Assembly (NCBI GenBank): GCA_963665215.2
Contig: CAXXWW010000008.1
Span: forward strand, 124,001 to 188,000
DNA: 64,000 bases
Reading direction: 5' to 3'
Source: G963665215 sp963665215
GTDB lineage: Bacteria; Chloroflexota; Dehalococcoidia; Lucifugimonadales; CAUZJF01
The notes under the pieces were generated by a model that was not told where the DNA came from, did no database searches, and saw only the letters and a list, made by a program, of their open reading frames with translations. Position 1 is the first letter of the stretch; each line of letters opens with the position of its first letter. This document shows positions 61,809 to 64,000 of the stretch, one piece after another. Both the position numbers and the translations under genes were made by a program.

Positions 61809-62302
61809 GACAAACGAGACCACCTCTTTCATCCGCTCTACCAGGATGGCATTCAAAGCCTTTCCAAGGATGCCACCCTTGATGCTGTAATCGAACCGTT
61901 GAGTGACCTTGACGCCATCCCCCTGCACGTCGAACGTGGTGGTGACTACCCCTGGAAATGCGCCACCCAGGCTGGACACCATTCGCACGTTCTCGTCCCA
62001 CTCAAGGACCGATGAAGGGACCTCGAAATGGATCCCCAGCACCGAGTAGGTGAACTTGAGGGAGTCTCCGACGCGCTCCGGCGTCTGCTTGTAGTCGGAC
62101 ACGCCCACGACTCCCGAGAAATACTCCGGGACCCGTGCGGGATCGTCTATTACCCCAAAGACCTTCTCCACCGGAGCATTTATGACGATGCTGTTCTCCA
62201 CGATTGGCATATCGCCCTCCCATAGCTGCTATAGCCGGTCATATTGTCTCCGCCGCTGATGGCCGAGAATTGTAACATAGACTGCCGCTTCCGGGTCGCC
62301 GG

Positions 62303-63214
62303 TCACTTCGGCACCGGGGGCAGGGGCCGCTCTTCCTGCAGGAAACGCAGGAAGGCGCGCTGGGCCGACGGGAGACGCTTGTCCTGCCGGTAGAAGACGG
62401 CCAACGGCCTGCGGCACTCCCAGCCGTCCACGGCCAGGGCCACGATGAAGCCGCCGGCGACGTCGGGGGTTGCCCCAAACTTCGATACGACGCCGAGGCC
62501 CAACCCCGCCCCCACGGCCCTCTTCACGGCCTCATTGCTGCCCAGCTCCATGACCACCTTTATCGCGATTGCGTGCCGCTCCAGGCAGGCCTCCGCGGCA
62601 TGGCGCGTCGCCGAACCGGGCTCCCGCAGTATGAAGCGCTGGCCCTCCAGGTCCGTCAGGCCCAAGGCCTCACGTTGGGCGAGGGGGTGGTCCGGCGCCG
62701 CGATTATGGCGATGTCGTCGTCCACGTACAGGAAGGAGTTCAGCCCCTGCAGGCTTACCGGCGCTCCCACCATTCCCAGGTCGAGCTCGCGGTCGTTAAT
62801 CCTATCGACAATGGCCTGGGTATTGGATATAGAGAGCGAGACCTCGACGTCGGGATACCTTTTCTGGAACTGTCCGATGACCCACGGGAGGATGTACTCG
62901 CCCGGGGTGGTGCTGGACCCGATGGTCAGCCGGCCCCCCTTCAGCCCCCGGATATCCTGGACCGCCTCCTGCATCTCCTGGGCCAGGGAGAAGATCCGTT
63001 GCGTGTAGCTGAAGACCGTCTGCCCGGTGTCCGTAAGCTGCGGGCCCTTGCGGGTCCGGTGAAGAAGAGGAGACCCGAATGCGGTCTCCAACTCCCGCAC
63101 CTGGATCGAGACCGCGGGCTGGCTTATCGACAGCGCGTCCGCCGCCCGGGTGAAACTGCGCAGCGACGCCACCTTGTGGAAGATGTAGAGCTGATGAAAG
63201 TTCGTTTTCCCCAT
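62303..63214 (-). CDS. LysR-family transcriptional regulator (CbbR-like)
   Basis: The 303-residue protein has the N-terminal HTH (HQLYIFHKVASLRSFTRAAD, ALSISQPAVSIQVRELE) and an effector domain starting GGRLTIGSSTTPGEYILPWV, with LDLGMVGAPVSLQGL and AVGAGLGLGVVSKFG. The sequence resembles CbbR/CysL-type regulators. It lies upstream of the SRPBCC gene in the same direction. The divergent spacer to 63617 is long, and the target is not evident. Confidence 0.9.
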   Translation of the reverse strand: MGKTNFHQLYIFHKVASLRSFTRAADALSISQPAVSIQVRELETAFGSPLLHRTRKGPQLTDTGQTVFSYTQRIFSLAQEMQEAVQDIRGLKGGRLTIGSSTTPGEYILPWVIGQFQKRYPDVEVSLSISNTQAIVDRINDRELDLGMVGAPVSLQGLNSFLYVDDDIAIIAAPDHPLAQREALGLTDLEGQRFILREPGSATRHAAEACLERHAIAIKVVMELGSNEAVKRAVGAGLGLGVVSKFGATPDVAGGFIVALAVDGWECRRPLAVFYRQDKRLPSAQRAFLRFLQEERPLPPVPK

Positions 63215-63616
63215 AATGATTTTTTATATAGGCGGGAAGTCTTCCGCCCCTGATATTATACTTCACACCCTTTAACCTGCTCAGGAGTTCATGTTCAGTG
63301 TGATTGGGCCGTCTCAGGGGTCCTCCAGTGCGACCGCCCCCGGACGGCTGATGATGGGACCACCGGTGCATCGGTCCAGCGGCCTTGCCCCTTCAAGCCG
63401 GCGCCACGCTCGATACTAGGACAGGTGTTATCCTCGGCGAATGGCCAAGCGTCCGTGATAAGCACGCACAGGTGGTCGATTAGTGGCCAGATACCGCCCC
63501 GGTTGAGGATGCCGACCGGCGGTCCATCCAGCTCACACACCCACCGGCAATGCTTTACCCCACCTGGGGCTTGAGCTACAATCGCCCGGATTGAGGCCGC
63601 TTGGAGGAATCTGACC
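63215..63616. other. intergenic region with a possible decayed gene
   Basis: Between the LysR gene and the Yip1-like gene there is no intact gene. On the minus strand a stretch (KHCRWVCELDGPPVGILNRG, GIWPLIDHLCVLITDAWPFA) reads like protein over about 60 residues but has no start and no family I know. ATATTATACTTCAC near 63253 is a candidate -10 region for the LysR gene. Confidence 0.35.
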
Positions 63617-64000
63617 ATGCGCGCCATGCTGTCCCAGGCAATAAAAGCCGCACGGCTGAACCGTGCGATATACGGCGTCATCGAGGAGGACGCCGACGCG
63701 ATACTGCATGCCCTGGGCGCCGTCATCCTGGCGGGCATCGCCGTCGGGCTCGGGCTGATGAGCGTTGTGGCAAACCTGGTCGAGGGGCCCGCCGAGCTGG
63801 GGAGCATCGTGGACAGGCTTCTCGGCCTATGGCTCGCGATCATGGCCATGTTGGTGGGGTGGATCGTTTGGGCGGTGGTCATCTATCTTCTGGGGTCCCG
63901 CTTTCTGGGTGGCAAGGCCAAATTCCGCATTATTCTTCGAGCTCTGGGCATATGCTACGGCCCGGCGGTGCTGCTTATCTTGATAACCATGCCCCTAGTA
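63617..64000 (+). CDS. Yip1-like membrane protein, cut by the window end
   Basis: ATG 63617 follows TTGGAGG by 8 nt. The 128 visible residues include a soluble N-terminus (MRAMLSQAIKAARLNRAIYG, VIEEDADAILH) and three hydrophobic segments (GAVILAGIAVGLGLMSVVA, LWLAIMAMLVGWIVWAVVIY, GICYGPAVLLILITMPL). The spacing and the LGSRFLGGKAKFRIILRALG loop match the YIP1 family of bacterial membrane proteins. The function is unknown. The C-terminus lies outside the window. Confidence 0.75.
   Translation, partial: MRAMLSQAIKAARLNRAIYGVIEEDADAILHALGAVILAGIAVGLGLMSVVANLVEGPAELGSIVDRLLGLWLAIMAMLVGWIVWAVVIYLLGSRFLGGKAKFRIILRALGICYGPAVLLILITMPLV

Larger units (their letters stand above)
60445..62210 (-). pseudogene. 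SRPBCC-family (START-like) protein split by an IS3 element
   Basis: From 62210 the frame reads MPIVENSIVINAPVEKVFGV, IDDPARVPEYF, then GGAFPGVVTTTFDVQGDGVK and ERMKEVVSFV, where the IS begins and supplies a TGA. On the other side of the IS, 60501 down to 60445, the minus strand reads DKNAERSLENLKMICEAE and stops. Joining GTC|GAT across the insert (removing 60502-61808) gives a continuous 152-residue SRPBCC protein of normal length. These proteins bind hydrophobic ligands. Most of the fold survives in the 134-residue truncated form, but the C-terminal helix is lost. Confidence 0.85.

Noticed and set aside
1..64000. CRISPR arrays, rRNA and tRNA genes, including tRNA-Sec
   Set aside because: No regularly spaced short repeats and no recognisable rRNA or tRNA core sequences were seen on either strand by reading; a tRNAscan or Infernal run would be needed to exclude them fully.

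Overview
The window is high-GC bacterial chromosome (or MAG contig) DNA heavily loaded with insertion sequences. Several traits together suggest a Chloroflexota relative, in the Dehalococcoidia/SAR202 range: a transaldolase-phosphoglucose isomerase fusion, split-alpha-subunit transhydrogenase genes, a rhamnonate-dehydratase-like enolase-superfamily gene, a DUF3179 protein and a UGSC-type protein. This placement is inference; no rRNA or tRNA gene was found to anchor it.

Layout. 1-23 kb is an accessory, decaying region. It holds an IS with a DUF772/DDE transposase cut by the window edge (plus a fragment of a second copy at 8.1 kb), an IS1380 element, three IS256 copies (one with a nested IS1182 element, one intact with an 8-bp target duplication, one internally deleted) and a second IS1182-like element. 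Between them lie broken host genes: a LivK-like binding lipoprotein, a rhamnonate dehydratase split by an IS, a SnoaL-like cyclase and an SDR. A few genes look intact: a LysR regulator with a divergent small ORF, a GH32 glycosidase, and a two-gene phage remnant (head-tail adaptor and portal).

21.5-26.3 kb carries a two-gene unit of an unrecognised protein and a UGSC-family selenoprotein (in-frame UGA followed by a SECIS-like hairpin), then a cupin and a Gfo/Idh/MocA oxidoreductase. 26.4-29.9 kb is a four-gene ABC export operon ending in a strong terminator. 29.9-32.8 kb is the pntA1-pntA2-pntB transhydrogenase. 33-42 kb holds a beta-lactamase-fold lipoprotein, an epimerase, a BNR sialidase-like protein, XdhC with a MobA-like nucleotidyltransferase, a two-subunit CoA-transferase and an M24 peptidase.

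42.3-52.4 kb is a minus-strand sugar-phosphate operon: tkt, tal-pgi, gnd, zwf, nnrE and a ROK kinase. It would make NADPH and pentose phosphates and feeds logically into the transhydrogenase, but tkt is split by an IS630 element. 53.1-54.2 kb encodes a DUF3179 protein in which an in-frame UGA replaces the first Cys of its CPxC motif and is followed by another SECIS-like hairpin: a second selenoprotein candidate. 54.3-59.8 kb is ordinary housekeeping (DUF4242, cysS-ispF-ispD, EVE domain, aldo/keto reductase, DUF1802). 60-64 kb has an ECF sigma remnant, an SRPBCC gene split by an IS3 element, a LysR regulator and the start of a Yip1-like membrane protein.

The strongest biological signal is the pair of independent in-frame UGA codons, each at a redox-Cys position and each followed 12-13 nt later by a 6-bp hairpin, pointing to a selenocysteine-decoding host. 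Two copies of a ~211-bp MITE-like palindromic element each lie next to one of these genes.
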